A stretch of DNA of 64,000 bases from Mycolicibacterium psychrotolerans (GCF_010729305.1 NZ_AP022574.1:2046001-2110000), one strand, 5' to 3'; positions 38,218-49,200 are shown, numbered from the stretch's first letter. Numbers and translations: made by a program. Notes: a model not told the origin generated them from the sequence alone.

Positions 38218-39474
38218 TCAGCGTCGTCGCAGCGGATCGAACGCCCGCGCCGCTTCGGGCTGCTTGCCCGTGACGATCTGCTCCGCGAGGAGACGGCCGC
38301 TGGCGGGGCCGTGCGCGAGACCCCACATCCCTTGCCCGCCCGCGATATACACGCCGCGGTCGACCTGCCCGATCAGCGGCATGCCGTCGTCGGTCACCGG
38401 CCGGGAACCGACCCATTCGTCACGGCGTTCGTGCCAGCGCACTCCGTCGAGCAGCGGGGAGGCGGACGCGACGATCGCCTCGATGCGGCGTCGGAACAGC
38501 TGCTCCTCGGGGCGACGGAACTCCATGGTCCCGGCGACGCGGAGTCCGGTGCGGTACGGCGTGCACGCCACCCGCGCTTCCGGCAGATAGATCGGGCCGG
38601 GTAGCGGTCGCTCGACCGGCACCGTGAAGGAATAGCCGCGGCCCGCGTGCAGTCCTACCCGGACCCGACGGCCCATCAGGGCGGGTAGCCAGGCGCCCGT
38701 GGCCGCCACCGCGGCATCGGCGTGCAGCGGTTCGCCGGCGAGCACCTCGACGCTCACCCCGCCGGCCACGGGAAGCACACGCCTCACCTCCGCGGTGCGG
38801 ATCACGGCGCCGCGCTCGACGACCGCGCGCGCCAGCGCGCGGGTGAACCGGCCCGGGTCGACGAAGCGCTGGCCGGACACGTTGACCACGCTGGTGATCC
38901 GCGCCGACGCCAAAGGCACGTACGCGCGCAGCGCCGCGCCGGCCAGAACCTCGACGGTCGGCTTGTCCGCCGCCGGAAGTCGGTCGAGACCGCTCCGGAA
39001 GCTCGCCGCACGATCGGCGTCGCGGAACGCGACCGCGATGGACGTATCGGTCACCGGGGCGTCCACGCCGTTGGCCACCAGCACATCGAAGGTCTCGAGC
39101 GCCTCGTCGTTGAGCACCGCATTGGCGCGAACCGCGCGGCGCCAGGCGCCGGGACGGCAGTGGGCGGCGAAACGCATCAAGAATCGCGCGAGGGTGGGGT
39201 CCGCGCGCAGCGGGATGTGCAAGGCGGCCGCCGGATCGGCAATCGCGCGCAGCCCCTCGCGCAGCACGGATGGCGAGTTCAGCGGCGCCGTCAGCGCCGG
39301 CGAAACCCAGCCGGCGTTACCCCACGATGCTCCTGCTGCGACCCCGGTGCGGTCGACGACTGTCACGTCGACGCCACGGTCCTGCAAGAACCACGCCGTC
39401 GAGAGCCCGACGATCCCCGCGCCCACGACGACCACAGACCGGGGACCGCCGTCCATCCCTGACCTGCCCGACAT
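38218..39474 (-). CDS. D-amino acid dehydrogenase-like FAD oxidoreductase (DAO family)
   Basis: This 418-aa flavoprotein has the FAD loop VVVVGAGIVGLSTAWFL, the DadA-type ASWGNAGWVSPAL, the central substrate domain and the C-terminal GGQGMWGLAHGPASGRLLAE. It probably oxidises a D-amino acid or a related amine. The ATG at 39474 has GGAGGG 4-9 nt upstream and is chosen over the adjacent GTG. A PucR-type regulator lies 114 bp upstream on the same strand and is the likely controller. Confidence 0.85.
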   Translation of the reverse strand: MSGRSGMDGGPRSVVVVGAGIVGLSTAWFLQDRGVDVTVVDRTGVAAGASWGNAGWVSPALTAPLNSPSVLREGLRAIADPAAALHIPLRADPTLARFLMRFAAHCRPGAWRRAVRANAVLNDEALETFDVLVANGVDAPVTDTSIAVAFRDADRAASFRSGLDRLPAADKPTVEVLAGAALRAYVPLASARITSVVNVSGQRFVDPGRFTRALARAVVERGAVIRTAEVRRVLPVAGGVSVEVLAGEPLHADAAVAATGAWLPALMGRRVRVGLHAGRGYSFTVPVERPLPGPIYLPEARVACTPYRTGLRVAGTMEFRRPEEQLFRRRIEAIVASASPLLDGVRWHERRDEWVGSRPVTDDGMPLIGQVDRGVYIAGGQGMWGLAHGPASGRLLAEQIVTGKQPEAARAFDPLRRR

Positions 39475-39588
39475 CACACCCTCCTTCTCCGGCGACCCAC
39501 GACTCCATGGTCGGGTCCCGCGGAGACGCGGGTGTTGTGCTGCGAGAACAAGCCCTGGGGTCGAAAATGTCGCGCCCCGACAAGAAGG

Positions 39589-41097
39589 TCAGTCGCGGAC
39601 GGCCAGTTCGATCATCATGGCGAACCGCTTGTCGGCATCGTCGAGCTGCAGATCGGTCAGCTCACCCATGCGGCGAAGGCGGTACCGCACGGTGTTCTCG
39701 TGGATGCCGAGTCGCAGCCCGGTGCGGACGGGGTCGCCACGTTCCTGCAGCCACACGCGCAGGGTGGCCACATACGCCGTGCCGTGCGCGGCATCGTGCG
39801 CCCTCAACTCGGCGACGGCCCCGCGGTGCGGACGACGGCCCGCGCCGGCTGCCGTCTCGAGGCGTTGCAGCACGACGTCGTTCCACGACTCGTCGTAGGC
39901 CGGAGGATCCGCGACACCGGTGCCCTCGTGCAGTGCCAGGCACTCGTCGGCCTCGCTGCGCGCCACCGCGAGATCGGTGGCGGTCGCCGGCGCGCTGATG
40001 CCCGCGTGCACCGTCAGCTGGCGGGGCAGCGCCGTGACCAGCGCGGTCACCCAGGCTCGGGCGACCGCTGCCTCGTCGGCGGCGAGCACGGTGTAGACCG
40101 TGGTGTCGGCCAGCGCGCTGCGCGACGGCCGTGACCAGCCGAAACCGGCGGTCGCGAGCTCGAACGTCTGCAGCAGCGCCGCGTGCCGTTCGCCGCCGTC
40201 GTGGGCGCGCAGCGCGACGACCCGCAACGCCGTGGGCGGCAGTCCCAGACGGCTGGCCAGGGTCGCCGAGTCCGCCGGCCCCTCGAGCAGCCGGATCACC
40301 AGTTCGGACTCGACCTGACGTTCCAGATCGGCGCTGGCGCGGGAGCGCAGCAGGTGCAGTGCGACGGTGTGCGCCCCGTCGGCGAGCGCCCTTCGCTGAT
40401 CGCCGGCGAGCGCGCGGGGCGTGGCGACCCACACCGAGCCAAGCAGTTCGCGGCCGGCGCGCGCCGCGACGACCATGCGGCCGGTCAGCCCGGCGCTCAC
40501 GTCGGCAGGCACGAACAGTGGCTCATCGGACACCGACAGGTGGGCGAACACGCCGGCCGCCTCGAGGCGGGCGCGCACCCCCGCAGGCGCCTGGCGGGCG
40601 AGGATCGTTGCCGCACGCGCCGGGTCGGCGTCTTGCTGGCCGCGCGAGAACGCCAGCACCCGTGACTGCCGGTCCTCGATGACGACCGCGCCGCCGACTG
40701 CCCCGGACAGGCTGTCGGCGAGGGCGAACAGGTCCGTCGGCCCCCGGCCCGAATCCGTCTCCCGCCCTTCCAGGACGAGCCCGTAGACGACCGCGGCGAA
40801 CTCGCTCCACGACATCGCGGAGTCGACGACCACCACCGCGATGCCCCCGGTGTCGGTGACGGTGGGGTCCGCGGCGCGGGTGAGCACGACGACGGCACCC
40901 GCGGACGTCGCCCATTGCAGCGCCTCGGCCTGGGTGAGGGCGCCGACGGCGAGCAGCACGTCGCCCGGCATCGTGCGGCCGTCGACGACCTCCGGCAGCA
41001 CGACGCTGCGCAGCTCGGTCGACCGGTCCGCCGAGCCGGCCTGCCAGCGGGCGCCGTATCCGCCGAGGACGTTGATCAGCCGATCCAGCGTGATCAC
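39589..41097 (-). CDS. PucR/CdaR family transcriptional regulator
   Basis: This 502-aa protein has an N-terminal PucR-type sensing region (about residues 1-125, VVLPEVVDGRTMPGDVLLAVG), a central GGDEF-like region and the C-terminal PucR helix-turn-helix RTGLRLGIHENTVRYRLRRMGEL. Such proteins activate purine or amino-acid catabolism genes. The likely target is the amino-acid oxidase gene directly downstream. The GTG at 41097 follows TACCCT (reverse, 41111-41106) by 8 nt. The frame stays open for 2.3 kb upstream, antisense to mfd; that part is not coding. Confidence 0.88.
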   Translation of the reverse strand: MITLDRLINVLGGYGARWQAGSADRSTELRSVVLPEVVDGRTMPGDVLLAVGALTQAEALQWATSAGAVVVLTRAADPTVTDTGGIAVVVVDSAMSWSEFAAVVYGLVLEGRETDSGRGPTDLFALADSLSGAVGGAVVIEDRQSRVLAFSRGQQDADPARAATILARQAPAGVRARLEAAGVFAHLSVSDEPLFVPADVSAGLTGRMVVAARAGRELLGSVWVATPRALAGDQRRALADGAHTVALHLLRSRASADLERQVESELVIRLLEGPADSATLASRLGLPPTALRVVALRAHDGGERHAALLQTFELATAGFGWSRPSRSALADTTVYTVLAADEAAVARAWVTALVTALPRQLTVHAGISAPATATDLAVARSEADECLALHEGTGVADPPAYDESWNDVVLQRLETAAGAGRRPHRGAVAELRAHDAAHGTAYVATLRVWLQERGDPVRTGLRLGIHENTVRYRLRRMGELTDLQLDDADKRFAMMIELAVRD

Positions 41098-41142
41098 GGA
41101 GCTCGAGGGTACGCCGGGGCGCTGCGGTTTAGGCTGGGACGC
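41098..41142. promoter_or_regulatory. divergent PucR/TetR promoter region
   Basis: The 45-bp gap holds TACCCT for the PucR gene (reverse, 41111-41106, 8 nt from its GTG) and TAGGCT for the TetR gene (41130-41135, 7 nt from its GTG). Both genes should have leaders of 0-2 nt. No clear inverted repeat for TetR binding is visible in the gap. Confidence 0.55.
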
Positions 41143-41778
41143 GTGGCCGCAGCCGAGAAGGAAGTCCGCGCCCCCCGTGCTCGGATGACCGGCAGCGAGC
41201 GCAGGCAGCAGCTGATCGAGATCGCCAAGTCGCTGTTCGCCGAGCGTGGTTTCGACGGCACGTCGATCGAGGAGATCGCGCTGCGGGCCAACGTCTCCAA
41301 ACCCGTGGTCTACGAGCATTTCGGCGGCAAGGAGGGCCTCTACGCCGTCGTCGTCGACCGCGAGATGTCCGCGTTGCTCGACGGCATCACCGCGTCGCTG
41401 ACCAACAACCGGTCCCGGGTGCGGGTCGAGCGGGTGGCGCTGGCGCTGCTGACCTACGTCGAGGAGCACACCGACGGCTTCCGCATCCTGATCCGGGACT
41501 CGCCGGCCAGCATCACCTCTGGCACCTACTCGACGCTGCTGAACGACGCCGTCAGCCAGGTCTCCTCGATCCTGGCCGGGGACTTCTCCCGCCGCGGCCT
41601 GGATCCCGACCTCGCGCCGCTCTACGCACAGGCGCTCGTCGGTTCGGTGTCGATGTCGGCGCAGTGGTGGCTCGACACCCGCGAACCGAAGAAGGAAGTG
41701 GTGGCCGCGCATCTGGTGAACCTGATGTGGAACGGCCTGACCCATCTCGAGGCCGACCCCCACCTGCAGGACGAGTAG
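41143..41778 (+). CDS. TetR family transcriptional regulator
   Basis: This 211-aa protein has a TetR N-terminal helix-turn-helix (SLFAERGFDGTSIEEIALRANVSKPVVYEHFGGKEGLYAVVV) and an all-helical ligand domain. It lies directly upstream of mfd, as Rv1019 does in M. tuberculosis. GTG at 41143 is chosen because TAGGCT ends 7 nt before it; an internal ATG would remove the basic N-terminal arm. In M. tuberculosis Rv1019 is reported to autoregulate and affect mfd-mazG; that is family knowledge and not visible here. Confidence 0.9.
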   Translation: MAAAEKEVRAPRARMTGSERRQQLIEIAKSLFAERGFDGTSIEEIALRANVSKPVVYEHFGGKEGLYAVVVDREMSALLDGITASLTNNRSRVRVERVALALLTYVEEHTDGFRILIRDSPASITSGTYSTLLNDAVSQVSSILAGDFSRRGLDPDLAPLYAQALVGSVSMSAQWWLDTREPKKEVVAAHLVNLMWNGLTHLEADPHLQDE

Positions 41779-41832
41779 CGGCCCACCCGGCCGAACGTCC
41801 ACCCCCCGACCGGGGCCTACGATGGAGGCATC

Positions 41833-44800
41833 ATGACCGCATCGGGGACCCTTCATGTCCACACCCCGATCGCGGGCCTCGTCGAGTTGGCGCTGCGCGA
41901 CCCTTCCCTGCAGGAAGTCGTTCGCCGTGCCGCCGACCGGCCCGCCGATCTCGATCTCGTCGGCCCTGCCAGCGCCCGGCTCTTCGTGGCCGCCGCGCTC
42001 GCGCAGGCCGGCCCGCTGCTCGCCGTCACCGCGACGGGGCGCGAAGCCGACGACCTGACCGCCGAGCTGAAGGGGGTGTTCGGCGACGCGGTCGCGATGT
42101 TCCCATCGTGGGAGACGTTGCCGCACGAGCGGTTGTCGCCCGGCGTCGACACCGTCGGCGCGCGAATGATGCTGCTGCGCCGCCTCACCCATCCCGACGA
42201 CGACCGGCTGGGGCCGCCGCTGCGCATCGTGGTGACCACCGCGCGGTCCCTGCTGCAGCCGATGGCTCCCGACCTCGCCGACATCGAGCCCGTCACGCTC
42301 ACCATCGGTGTCGACGCAGACTTCGACACCACCGTCGCGCGCCTGGTCGACCTCGCCTACACCCGCGTCGACATGGTCGGCAAACGGGGTGAGTTCGCCG
42401 TGCGCGGCGGCATCCTCGACGTGTTCCCGCCCACGGCCGAGCATCCGGTGCGGGTCGAGTTCTGGGGCGACGAGGTGTCCGAGATGCGGATGTTCTCGGT
42501 CGCCGACCAGCGGTCGATCCCCGAGATCGACGTCGCCACCGTGATCGCGGTGCCGTGCCGCGAGGTGTTGCTCACCGCCGATGTGCGAGAACGCGCACAA
42601 GCGCTGGCCGCCGAGCATCCGGTGCTGGAGAACAGCGTGCCCGGCAGCATCCCCGACATGCTGGCCAAGCTGAGCGAGGGCATCCCGGTCGACGGCATGG
42701 AGGCGCTGCTGCCGCTGTTGCGCCCGGCCGACCTGGTGACGCTGCCGTCGCATCTGCCCGCCGGGACGCCGCTGCTGATCTGCGATCCGGAGAAGGTCCG
42801 CAGCCGCGCCGCCGATCTGATCAAGACGGGACGGGAGTTCCTCGAGGCGTCCTGGTCGACGGCCGCGGTCGGTGGCGACGTCCCCATCGACCTCGAGGCG
42901 CTCGGCGCGTCGGGATTCGTCGGCTTCGACGATGCCCGCGACGCGGCCCGGGCGGGCGGCCGTCCGTGGTGGACGCTGAGCCAGCTCACCGCGGAAGCCG
43001 GCTTCGCCCTCGACATTCGGCCGGCGCCCTCGGCGCGAGGTCAGCAACACAGTCTCGACGAGATCTTCGCGATGCTGCGCGCCCACGTCGCCACCGGTGG
43101 CTACGGCGTCGTCGTCACTCCCGGCACGGGCACCTGCATGCGGGTGGTCGAGCAGCTCGGCGAAGCCGACACGCCCGCAGCGGTTCTCGAGGCCGGCGCG
43201 GCACCACGGGAAGGCGTGGTGGGGGTGGTGAAGGGCCCGCTGCACGACGGCGTCGTGATCCCCGGCGCCAACCTGGTGGTGATCACCGAGACCGATCTGA
43301 CGGGCAACCGTGCCGCCGCCACCGAGGGCAGGAGACTCGCGGCCAAGCGGCGCAACGTCGTCGACCCGCTCGCGCTGACGGCAGGCGATCTCGTTGTGCA
43401 CGATCAGCACGGCATCGGCCGGTTCGTCGAGATGACCGAACGGGTGGTGGGCGGCGCCCGCCGGGAGTACCTCGTGCTTGAGTACGCCTCGGCCAAGCGG
43501 GGCGGCGGCACCGACAAGCTGTACGTGCCGATGGACTCGCTCGACCAGCTGTCTCGCTACGTCGGCGGTGAGGCGCCGACCTTGAGCCGGCTCGGCGGCA
43601 GCGACTGGGCGAACACGAAAACCAAAGCGCGCCGGGCTGTTCGGGAGATCGCGGCGGAACTGGTCACGCTGTACGCCAAGCGGCAGGCCTCACCGGGGCA
43701 CGCGTTCGCGTCGGACAGCCCCTGGCAGACCGAGATGGAGGACGCGTTCGGGTTCACCGAGACCGTCGACCAGCTGACCGCGATCACCGAGGTCAAGTCC
43801 GACATGGAGAAACCCGTTCCGATGGACCGGGTGATCTGTGGCGACGTCGGCTACGGCAAGACCGAGATCGCGGTGCGCGCGGCGTTCAAAGCAGTCCAGG
43901 ACGGCAAGCAGGTCGCGGTGCTGGTGCCGACGACGCTGCTCGCCGATCAGCACCTGCAGACGTTCACCGCCCGCATGGCCGGGTTCCCGGTCACCGTGAA
44001 AGGCTTGTCGCGCTTCACCTCTCCGTCGGAATCAAAGGCCGTGCTGGAGGGGATGAAGGACGGCTCGGTCGACATCGTGATCGGCACGCACCGGCTGCTG
44101 CAGACCGGGGTGACGTGGAAAGACCTGGGCCTGGTGATCGTCGACGAGGAGCAGCGCTTCGGCGTCGAACACAAGGAGCACATCAAGTCGATGCGCACCC
44201 ACGTCGACGTGCTGACGATGAGCGCCACCCCGATCCCGCGCACGCTGGAGATGAGCCTGGCCGGGATCCGGGAGATGTCGACGATCCTGACCCCGCCCGA
44301 GGAGCGGTACCCGGTGCTGACCTACGTCGGCCCGCACGACGACAAACAGGTCGCTGCCGCGCTGCGGCGCGAGATGCTGCGCGACGGGCAGGCGTTCTAC
44401 ATCCACAACCGGGTGCGCTCCATCGACCAGGCCGCCGCACGCGTGCGTCAGCTGGTGCCCGAGGCGCGGGTCGTGGTGGCGCACGGGCAGATGCCCGAGG
44501 AACAGCTGGAGAGGACCGTCGAGGGGTTCTGGAACCGGGAGTTCGACGTCCTGGTGTGCACCACGATCGTCGAGACCGGTCTGGACATCTCCAACGCCAA
44601 CACGTTGATCGTGGAGCGCGCCGACACGTTCGGCTTGTCGCAGCTACACCAGCTGCGCGGCCGGGTGGGGCGCTCCCGAGAGCGCGGATACGCGTACTTC
44701 CTCTATCCGCCCGAGGTCCCGCTGACCGAGACGGCCTATGACCGGCTCGCGACGATCGCGCAGAACAACGAACTCGGCGCGGGCATGGCCGTCGCGATGA

Positions 44801-45465
44801 AGGACCTCGAGATCCGCGGCGCGGGGAATGTGCTCGGTGCCGAGCAGTCCGGCCACGTCGCGGGGGTGGGTTTCGATCTGTACGTGCGGCTGGTGGGCGA
44901 GGCCGTCGAAGCATATCGAGCTGCCGCCGACGGGAAAACCGTTGCCACACCGGAAGAACCGAAGGACGTCCGAATCGACCTGCCGGTCGACGCGCACCTG
45001 CCGCCCGACTACATCGGCAGCGACCGGCTGCGGCTGGAGGCCTACCGGCGGCTGGCCGCCGCGCAGGACGACGCTGCGGTCGACGCGGTGATCGAGGAGC
45101 TCATCGACCGGTACGGCCCGCTGCCTGAGCCGGCTCAGCGCCTGATCGCGGTGGCGCGTCTGCGCCTGCTCGCACGGGCGCACGGGGTGACCGAGGTCGG
45201 CGCGCCGTCGGCATCGACCGTGCGCATCTCGCCGCTGACGCTGCCCGATTCGGCACAGCTGCGGCTCAAGCGGCTCTACTCGGGTGCCACGTACCGCGCC
45301 ACCACCTCGACCGTGCAGGTGCCGATTCCGCGGGCCGGCAGCGGCGTGGGGGCGCCCCGAATCCGCGATCTCGAGCTCGTCGCGTTCGTCGCGGGTCTGC
45401 TTCTCGCCATCGACGGGAATCCACAGGCCCAAATTGATATAACCAAGTTCGGAGGTGGCTCATGA
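41833..45465 (+). CDS. mfd: transcription-repair coupling factor
   Basis: This 1210-aa ATPase removes stalled RNA polymerase and recruits UvrA. It has a UvrB-like N-terminal module (about residues 40-350), a CarD-like RNA-polymerase-interacting domain (about 510-590: [17 protein letters not shown]), RecG-like helicase domains with Walker [12 protein letters not shown] and DEEQRFGV, the TRG motif, and the D7 domain at the C-terminus. A GGAGG ribosome site precedes the ATG, and a possible TACGAT -10 (41818-41823) lies 9 nt upstream. It overlaps mazG by 4 nt. Confidence 0.97.
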   Translation: MTASGTLHVHTPIAGLVELALRDPSLQEVVRRAADRPADLDLVGPASARLFVAAALAQAGPLLAVTATGREADDLTAELKGVFGDAVAMFPSWETLPHERLSPGVDTVGARMMLLRRLTHPDDDRLGPPLRIVVTTARSLLQPMAPDLADIEPVTLTIGVDADFDTTVARLVDLAYTRVDMVGKRGEFAVRGGILDVFPPTAEHPVRVEFWGDEVSEMRMFSVADQRSIPEIDVATVIAVPCREVLLTADVRERAQALAAEHPVLENSVPGSIPDMLAKLSEGIPVDGMEALLPLLRPADLVTLPSHLPAGTPLLICDPEKVRSRAADLIKTGREFLEASWSTAAVGGDVPIDLEALGASGFVGFDDARDAARAGGRPWWTLSQLTAEAGFALDIRPAPSARGQQHSLDEIFAMLRAHVATGGYGVVVTPGTGTCMRVVEQLGEADTPAAVLEAGAAPREGVVGVVKGPLHDGVVIPGANLVVITETDLTGNRAAATEGRRLAAKRRNVVDPLALTAGDLVVHDQHGIGRFVEMTERVVGGARREYLVLEYASAKRGGGTDKLYVPMDSLDQLSRYVGGEAPTLSRLGGSDWANTKTKARRAVREIAAELVTLYAKRQASPGHAFASDSPWQTEMEDAFGFTETVDQLTAITEVKSDMEKPVPMDRVICGDVGYGKTEIAVRAAFKAVQDGKQVAVLVPTTLLADQHLQTFTARMAGFPVTVKGLSRFTSPSESKAVLEGMKDGSVDIVIGTHRLLQTGVTWKDLGLVIVDEEQRFGVEHKEHIKSMRTHVDVLTMSATPIPRTLEMSLAGIREMSTILTPPEERYPVLTYVGPHDDKQVAAALRREMLRDGQAFYIHNRVRSIDQAAARVRQLVPEARVVVAHGQMPEEQLERTVEGFWNREFDVLVCTTIVETGLDISNANTLIVERADTFGLSQLHQLRGRVGRSRERGYAYFLYPPEVPLTETAYDRLATIAQNNELGAGMAVAMKDLEIRGAGNVLGAEQSGHVAGVGFDLYVRLVGEAVEAYRAAADGKTVATPEEPKDVRIDLPVDAHLPPDYIGSDRLRLEAYRRLAAAQDDAAVDAVIEELIDRYGPLPEPAQRLIAVARLRLLARAHGVTEVGAPSASTVRISPLTLPDSAQLRLKRLYSGATYRATTSTVQVPIPRAGSGVGAPRIRDLELVAFVAGLLLAIDGNPQAQIDITKFGGGS

Positions 45466-46472
45466 CGGTTGTCCTGGTGGACCCGCGCCGCCCCTCGCTG
45501 GTGCCCGTCGAGGCGATCGAGCTGCTCTCCGGTGACGTGCAGTACACCGAGGAGATGCCGATCAAGGTGCCGTGGTCGCTGCCGTCGGCGCGGCCCGCCT
45601 ACGAGGGCGACCCCGCCCCCGTGCTGCTGTCCTCCGACCGCGACCACCCCTCGGTGGCCGCTCGGCTGGCCGCCGGGGAGCGGGTGATCGCCGCGCCGGA
45701 TTCCGCGCCCGGTGAGCATCTGGTCGACGCCGTGGCGATGATGGACAAACTGCGCACCGCGGGCCCGTGGGAGAGCGAGCAGACCCACGACTCGTTGCGG
45801 CGGTATCTGCTGGAGGAGACCTACGAGCTGTTCGACGCGGTGCACGGCGGCGATCTGACCGAGCTGCGCGACGAGCTGGGCGACGTGCTGCTGCAGGTGC
45901 TGTTCCACGCCCGGATCGCCGAGGACGCCCCGGAGAACGCCTTCGGCATCGACGACGTCGCCGACGCGCTGGTTCGCAAGCTCGGCAATCGGGTGCCCGC
46001 GGTGCTCGCCGGCGAGTCGATCTCGCTGGAAGATCAACTGGCACAGTGGGAAGCGCGCAAGGCGCTGGAGAAATCCGCACGCGAGTCCATCATGGACGAC
46101 ATTCCGACGGGCCAGCCCGCGCTGGCGCTGGCGCAGAAGGTGCTCGCCCGCGCCGAGGGCGCCGGCTTCCCGCAGGAGCTGGTGCCCGATGCCCTCACCT
46201 GGATCACCGTGACCGCCGACTTCGACGCCGAGAATGCTCTGCGCTCAGCGGTATTGGAATTCATGGCCGATGTGCGCGCCGCCGAGCGGTCCGCGGCCGC
46301 GGCGCAGCGGGGCGACGACGTCGCCGAGGAGCTCGACGACAGCCCGCACGCGGTGATCTCCGCCGACGAGTGGCGCGCACACTGGCCGCACGAGATCGTC
46401 GACGACGAGGACGCGGACGCCGAGCCCGAGGACGACGCCGAAACCGACGAACCGGCGGATAAAGCCGAGTAG
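45462..46472 (+). CDS. mazG: nucleoside triphosphate pyrophosphohydrolase MazG
   Basis: This 336-aa protein has an N-terminal extension of about 90 residues and the MazG all-alpha NTP-PPase domain with metal ligands Glu118, Glu119, Glu122, Glu138 and Asp141 ([29 protein letters not shown]). It hydrolyses non-canonical and oxidised NTPs. An acidic disordered tail follows about residue 270. It starts within the mfd stop (ATGA). Coupling with mfd puts nucleotide-pool cleaning and transcription-coupled repair in one message. Confidence 0.93.
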   Translation: MTVVLVDPRRPSLVPVEAIELLSGDVQYTEEMPIKVPWSLPSARPAYEGDPAPVLLSSDRDHPSVAARLAAGERVIAAPDSAPGEHLVDAVAMMDKLRTAGPWESEQTHDSLRRYLLEETYELFDAVHGGDLTELRDELGDVLLQVLFHARIAEDAPENAFGIDDVADALVRKLGNRVPAVLAGESISLEDQLAQWEARKALEKSARESIMDDIPTGQPALALAQKVLARAEGAGFPQELVPDALTWITVTADFDAENALRSAVLEFMADVRAAERSAAAAQRGDDVAEELDDSPHAVISADEWRAHWPHEIVDDEDADAEPEDDAETDEPADKAE

Positions 46473-46769
46473 TTGACGCCATTTCGTCGTGTTCGATCAC
46501 GCTGTGGGGTCGACGTCGATCCTGCTCTCGTGACCAGCACGGGGGCGAGAGCGCCAAGATGCTCAGCAGTAACAGGAATGCACCTCCTGCAGCGCTGCTC
46601 TCCCATTGTGCATGCACTACGTGCACGTGTGTGACATACGAGGTCAATCCTCGAGCATCCAACTCTCGCCGCGCACGAGAGGCGCCCGAGATCGACGAAA
46701 TGGCGGCGTGCTCTCGCGATTGTTCGCCCGTTTGTTGGTTTGGGCGAAAAGGGGCCGATCGCCCGGAGG
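46473..46769. other. intergenic region between convergent mazG and efeB
   Basis: The 297 bp hold no convincing gene. The visible structure is the perfect palindrome GTGCATGCAC (46608-46617) followed 3 nt later by GTGCAC, and the hairpin at 46723-46748. The base composition is more balanced than in neighbouring genes. Confidence 0.6.
46723..46748. terminator. candidate bidirectional terminator hairpin
   Basis: TTCGCCC (46723-46729) and GGGCGAA (46742-46748) form a perfect 7-bp stem with a 12-nt loop, 22 nt beyond the efeB stop. A T-tract is lacking on either strand, which is common for mycobacterial terminators. Function is inferred from the position between convergent genes. Confidence 0.45.
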
Positions 46770-48068
46770 TCATTCGAACAGCGTCGAGCCCCAGAACGTC
46801 GAGGTGTCGCCCTCACGGATACCCGGCGGGCACGCGAACAGCGCGGAGCTCGTCGGCGTGATGTATTCGTTCAGGGCATCCCTGCGCGACAACGCGTTCT
46901 GCATCGGGATGAACTGCGTGAGCGGGTCGCGGACGAACGCGATGAAGAACAGCCCGGCGTCGAGGTGGCCGAAGCCGTCCGAGCCGTCGGTGAAGTTGTA
47001 GCCACGGCGCAGTATCTCGATGCCGCCGAGGTTCTCCTTCGACGCCAGCCGCACGTGCGCCATCTCGTCGATCAGCGGCTTGTCCTTCCTGTCTTTGAGC
47101 GAGAAGTTCAGCTCGTCGAACTCGTCGGACTGGCCCATCGGCGCGCCGCTGCCCTTCTGCCGGCCGATGACCCGTTCCTGCTCGAGGAGCGTGGTGCGGT
47201 CCCACTGCTCGATCCGCATCCGGATGCGCCGCGCCACCAGATAGGTGCCGCCGGTCAGCCAGGCCGGGCCGTCTCCGTCGCCGACCCACACGAAGCGGTT
47301 CAGCTTGTCTGTCTCGTCGGAACGGAGATTCGCCGTTCCGTCCTTGAAGCCGAACAGGTTTCGGGGGGTGGTCTGTTCGCGGGTGGTCGAGGACGTGCGG
47401 CCGAACCCCAACTGGGAGTAGCGCACCGCGACGGTGCCGAAGCCGATGCGGGCAAGGTTGCGGATCGCGTGGACGGCGACCTGCGGGTCGTTGGCGCAGG
47501 CCTGCACGACGATGTCGCCGCCGCTGCGGGCCGGTTCGATCTTCTCGTTCGGGAACTTCGGCAGGTCGACCAGCTGCGCGGGCTTCTTGTCCGCGATGCG
47601 GAACCGGTCGACGCCGTCCTTGACGAAGAACGACGGGCCGAACCCGATCGTGAGCGTCAGCTGCGACGGCGGAAGGCCGAGCGCCTCGCCGGTGTCCGTC
47701 GGTGGGGCATAAGGGTTCTGGCCGGTGGCCCCGTTCTTGAACGCCTCCTGGCCCTGCGTCATCCGCTCGGCCATCTCGGTCCAGTCGGCCAGCATCTTGA
47801 TGACGTCGTCGCGGCTGTTCGTCGTCACGTCGAACGTCGCGAAGTGCATCCGGTCCTGGGCCTCGGTGACGATGCCGGCCTGGTGCTCACCGCGGAACGG
47901 GACCGCGGTGTCCAGGTGCACGGCGGGCTGGGCTGCGGTCGCGCGTCCGGCCAGCGCTCCGGTGCCGGCCGCGCCGACCACCGCGGCGCCGACTCCGGCC
48001 GCGCCGAACAGCTTTCGCCTACTCAGCGCCTGCCGTGGGGGCGCAGGCTCATTGGGGTGCGATGACAC
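46770..48068 (-). CDS. efeB: Dyp-type peroxidase EfeB (deferrochelatase)
   Basis: This 432-aa protein starts with a twin-arginine signal (SRRKLFGAAGVGAAVVGAAG, then AxA near residue 45), so it is exported folded. The DyP signature GFKDGTANL supplies the distal Asp. In EfeUOB systems it oxidises or extracts iron from haem for uptake. It is the third gene of the operon, and its start overlaps the end of efeO by 20 bp. Confidence 0.93.
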   Translation of the reverse strand: MSSHPNEPAPPRQALSRRKLFGAAGVGAAVVGAAGTGALAGRATAAQPAVHLDTAVPFRGEHQAGIVTEAQDRMHFATFDVTTNSRDDVIKMLADWTEMAERMTQGQEAFKNGATGQNPYAPPTDTGEALGLPPSQLTLTIGFGPSFFVKDGVDRFRIADKKPAQLVDLPKFPNEKIEPARSGGDIVVQACANDPQVAVHAIRNLARIGFGTVAVRYSQLGFGRTSSTTREQTTPRNLFGFKDGTANLRSDETDKLNRFVWVGDGDGPAWLTGGTYLVARRIRMRIEQWDRTTLLEQERVIGRQKGSGAPMGQSDEFDELNFSLKDRKDKPLIDEMAHVRLASKENLGGIEILRRGYNFTDGSDGFGHLDAGLFFIAFVRDPLTQFIPMQNALSRRDALNEYITPTSSALFACPPGIREGDTSTFWGSTLFE

Positions 48069-49200
48069 CCTGCACCTGACTCACCTCTTTGCCCAGCGCG
48101 TCGATCGCGCGCGAGAGCTCCTGGCGTTCGGGTTCGGTGACGCTGTCGTAGCTGGCGAATCCGTCGCCCTGACGGTACTTTTCGAGCAGCTTCTCGGCTT
48201 CGGCGAACCGCTGGTCGACGCGCTTGCCCAGATCGGCGTTGCGCTCATCGAGGATCGGCCGCACCGACGCCACCGCGGTCTGGCTGCCCTGCAGGTTGGC
48301 GTTGAAGTCCCACAGGTCGGTGTGGCTGAAGATGTCCTCTTCGCCGCTGATCTTGCTGGTGGCGATCTCGTCGAGCAGACCCTGTGCGCCACCGGCGATC
48401 TGGGTGGAGTCGATCGTGTAATCGGGCGCCTTCACGCCGGCGTCGAGTTCCTTGACGTCGGCGACCAGCTGGTCGGCGATCGCGTTGGTGTCGGGCTGCA
48501 GCCCGCTGACCCACAGGTCCTTCTCCAGCCGGTGGAACCCGGTCCACTTCTGGCCCGGCTCGAGGTCCGCCTCGCGCAGGTCGATGCGCGGGTCGAGGTC
48601 GTCGGGGAACGACTCGGCGACGGGCTCGATGCGCTCGTAGTAGGTCCGCGCGGTCGGATACTGCGCCTTGGCGGCCTCGATGTCGCCGGCCTTGATTGCG
48701 GCGACGAAGGACTCGACGGCCGGGATCAACGCGTCGCTCTGGCTGTTGACGTAGCGCTTGTAGCTGTCGGCGGCTTCTTTGAACTTGCCCTCGGTGTCCA
48801 CCTCGACGGCGTCGCCGGTGACGGTGAAGTCATTGCGGATGCCGTCGCCGATCATGCCGGGCTTGCAGGCCGTCTGATAGGTGCCGGGCTGCGAGAGCTG
48901 GACGATCAGCTTGCGCTGCAGGCCGGGGGAGATGTTTTCCACCTCGCCCATCACGCGCTCGCCCTCGCCGTAGACGTAGAACTCGGTGACCTTGTTGCCG
49001 TTGTTCGTGATCACGAATGTGTTGGCCCCGGTGGATCCGGCGGTGCCGGACAGCCGGCACGACGTGTCGGAGGCGTCGACGGTGATCTGGGCGGGTGCTT
49101 CGGAGCCCTCGGCGGCACCTGCGGACTCCTCTTTGGCCTGGCAACCGCTCAACGCCAGGGCGGACAGGGCCGCGGTGAGCACGACGGGGTGAACCTTCAC
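48049..49200 (-). CDS. efeO: iron-uptake lipoprotein EfeO
   Basis: This 383-aa protein has a lipobox LALSGC (Cys20), an N-terminal cupredoxin-like domain (about residues 35-130) and a C-terminal M75 domain (about 140-380) with the metal-binding HxxE motif His223-Glu226 (GFHRLEKDLW). It binds ferric or ferrous iron outside the membrane and hands it to EfeU. The GTG start overlaps the efeU stop by 4 nt. Confidence 0.93.
   Translation of the reverse strand: MKVHPVVLTAALSALALSGCQAKEESAGAAEGSEAPAQITVDASDTSCRLSGTAGSTGANTFVITNNGNKVTEFYVYGEGERVMGEVENISPGLQRKLIVQLSQPGTYQTACKPGMIGDGIRNDFTVTGDAVEVDTEGKFKEAADSYKRYVNSQSDALIPAVESFVAAIKAGDIEAAKAQYPTARTYYERIEPVAESFPDDLDPRIDLREADLEPGQKWTGFHRLEKDLWVSGLQPDTNAIADQLVADVKELDAGVKAPDYTIDSTQIAGGAQGLLDEIATSKISGEEDIFSHTDLWDFNANLQGSQTAVASVRPILDERNADLGKRVDQRFAEAEKLLEKYRQGDGFASYDSVTEPERQELSRAIDALGKEVSQVQGVIAPQ

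Noticed and set aside
41098..43410. 2.3-kb in-frame extension upstream of the PucR gene
   Set aside because: It lies antisense to mfd, has no recognisable domain, and shows shadow composition; the PucR protein begins normally at 41097.
46559..46861. Small ORFs between mazG and efeB
   Set aside because: They have no ribosome site or TANNNT at leaderless distance, overlap the efeB 3' end antisense, and lack family features.
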